Virus record (IMG/VR): IMGVR_UViG_3300025131_005267
Span: 1 to 32,555 of that record
DNA from: a virus
DNA length: 32,555 nucleotides
Strand: one strand, 5' to 3'
Shown here: piece by piece, positions 32,230 through 32,555 of the stretch
Numbering within the stretch: position 1 is the stretch's first letter
Layout: each line of letters begins with the position of its first letter
Made by a program: the position numbers and the translations under genes
Notes under the pieces: model-generated
Databases searched by the model: none
What the model was told of the DNA's origin: nothing
What the model saw: only the letters and a program-made list of their open reading frames with translations

Positions 32230-32555
32230 ATGAATGATAAAAAAAATATAGTTGTTATTCCTATGATAATTCCAAAAGATAAAAATTTGGATAAGTTTGG
32301 AGGCTGGCAGTGGATGCTAAACTCGAAAACTGCTTGGGAATTTTGGTGTAAAAAAAATGGTTATGAGTTAGTAATTTTTGATGAACCGTCTTTAGAAGAT
32401 ACAACTAAATATAAAATTACAGTACAACGATGGTTTGATATTTTTAATTTTCTTGATAGAAAAAATATTAAATATGATCAAGTAGCAATGGTAGATGCGT
32501 CTTCTTTTCCAAAATGGAATTGTCCTGACTTTTTTAAATTAACAGATAATAAATT
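32230..32555 (+). CDS. Putative glycosyltransferase-like protein, cut by window end
   Basis: The frame from ATG at 32230 is open to the last base, giving 108 residues of an incomplete protein. It reads NIVVIPMIIPKDKNLDKFGG, then YELVIFDEPS, VQRWFDIFNFLDR and VAMVDASSFPKWNCPDFF. The strand ending VAMVDAS, preceded by the helix VQRWFDIFNFL, resembles the metal-site region of GT-A transferases of the GT8/GMA12 kind, where a D-x-D-like motif follows a strand. This is tentative. It shows that the sugar cassette continues past the window. Confidence 0.6.
   Translation, partial: MNDKKNIVVIPMIIPKDKNLDKFGGWQWMLNSKTAWEFWCKKNGYELVIFDEPSLEDTTKYKITVQRWFDIFNFLDRKNIKYDQVAMVDASSFPKWNCPDFFKLTDNK

Overview
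The window is a dense, AT-rich stretch (roughly 30% G+C by eye, not counted) of a T4-like tailed phage genome. Every supported gene reads left to right. Most neighbours abut or overlap by a few bases (TAATG or ATGA junctions), no gap exceeds about 70 bases, and I see no tRNA, rRNA, CRISPR or insertion sequence. The T4-type replication set (RNase H/FEN, gp41 helicase, gp43 polymerase, gp45 clamp, gp44 and a likely gp62 clamp loader) identifies the virus group. Low G+C, a cobalamin-dependent RNR and a large carbohydrate block suggest an aquatic, probably marine, host. Many genes have strong AGGAG-type Shine-Dalgarno sites. Two small genes (Hc1-like and DUF4494-like) recall Bacteroidetes proteins, but the strong SD use argues against a firm host call.

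Bases 1-8222 are DNA replication and nucleotide supply: the 3' part of an RNase H-type nuclease, the helicase, a monomeric class II ribonucleotide reductase, the polymerase, the clamp and the clamp loader ATPase. Bases 8232-12679 hold small accessory genes: a DUF4494-like protein, a ClpP-type protease, an Hc1 histone-like protein, a zinc ribbon, a GKGD-motif protein overlapping a displaced gp62-like clamp-loader subunit, a DUF1599/Nmad1 protein, a 30-residue membrane peptide, a RecB/Cas4-like nuclease, a SLOG protein and two small proteins of about 50-60 residues.

Bases 12688-16327 hold two GT-B glycosyltransferases and two uncharacterised proteins. From 16317 to the right edge runs a sugar-biosynthesis cassette: a GT-A transferase, a GT-B-like transferase, an RmlC-like epimerase, a ketopantoate hydroxymethyltransferase (PanB), an acetolactate-synthase-like ThDP enzyme, a B12-type radical SAM enzyme, two unusual GDP-fucose-synthase-like SDRs, a possible glycosyltransferase, a PLP enzyme with the Schiff-base lysine replaced by histidine (ColD/RfbH type), an Mpo1-like membrane protein, a canonical SDR, a helical protein, a DUF2061 membrane protein, an HldE-like kinase, a DesII-like radical SAM deaminase, a short Gfo/Idh/MocA oxidoreductase and the start of another possible transferase.

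The most unusual content is the chemistry of this cassette. The PLP 3-dehydratase type, the DesII-like 4-deamination type, the ThDP carboligase type and PanB together point to a deoxygenated, probably carbon-branched sugar that the six or so transferases would attach to something. Possible acceptors are host surface glycan, virion protein or modified DNA. The sugar's structure and acceptor are inference; the family assignments rest on motifs read in the sequence.
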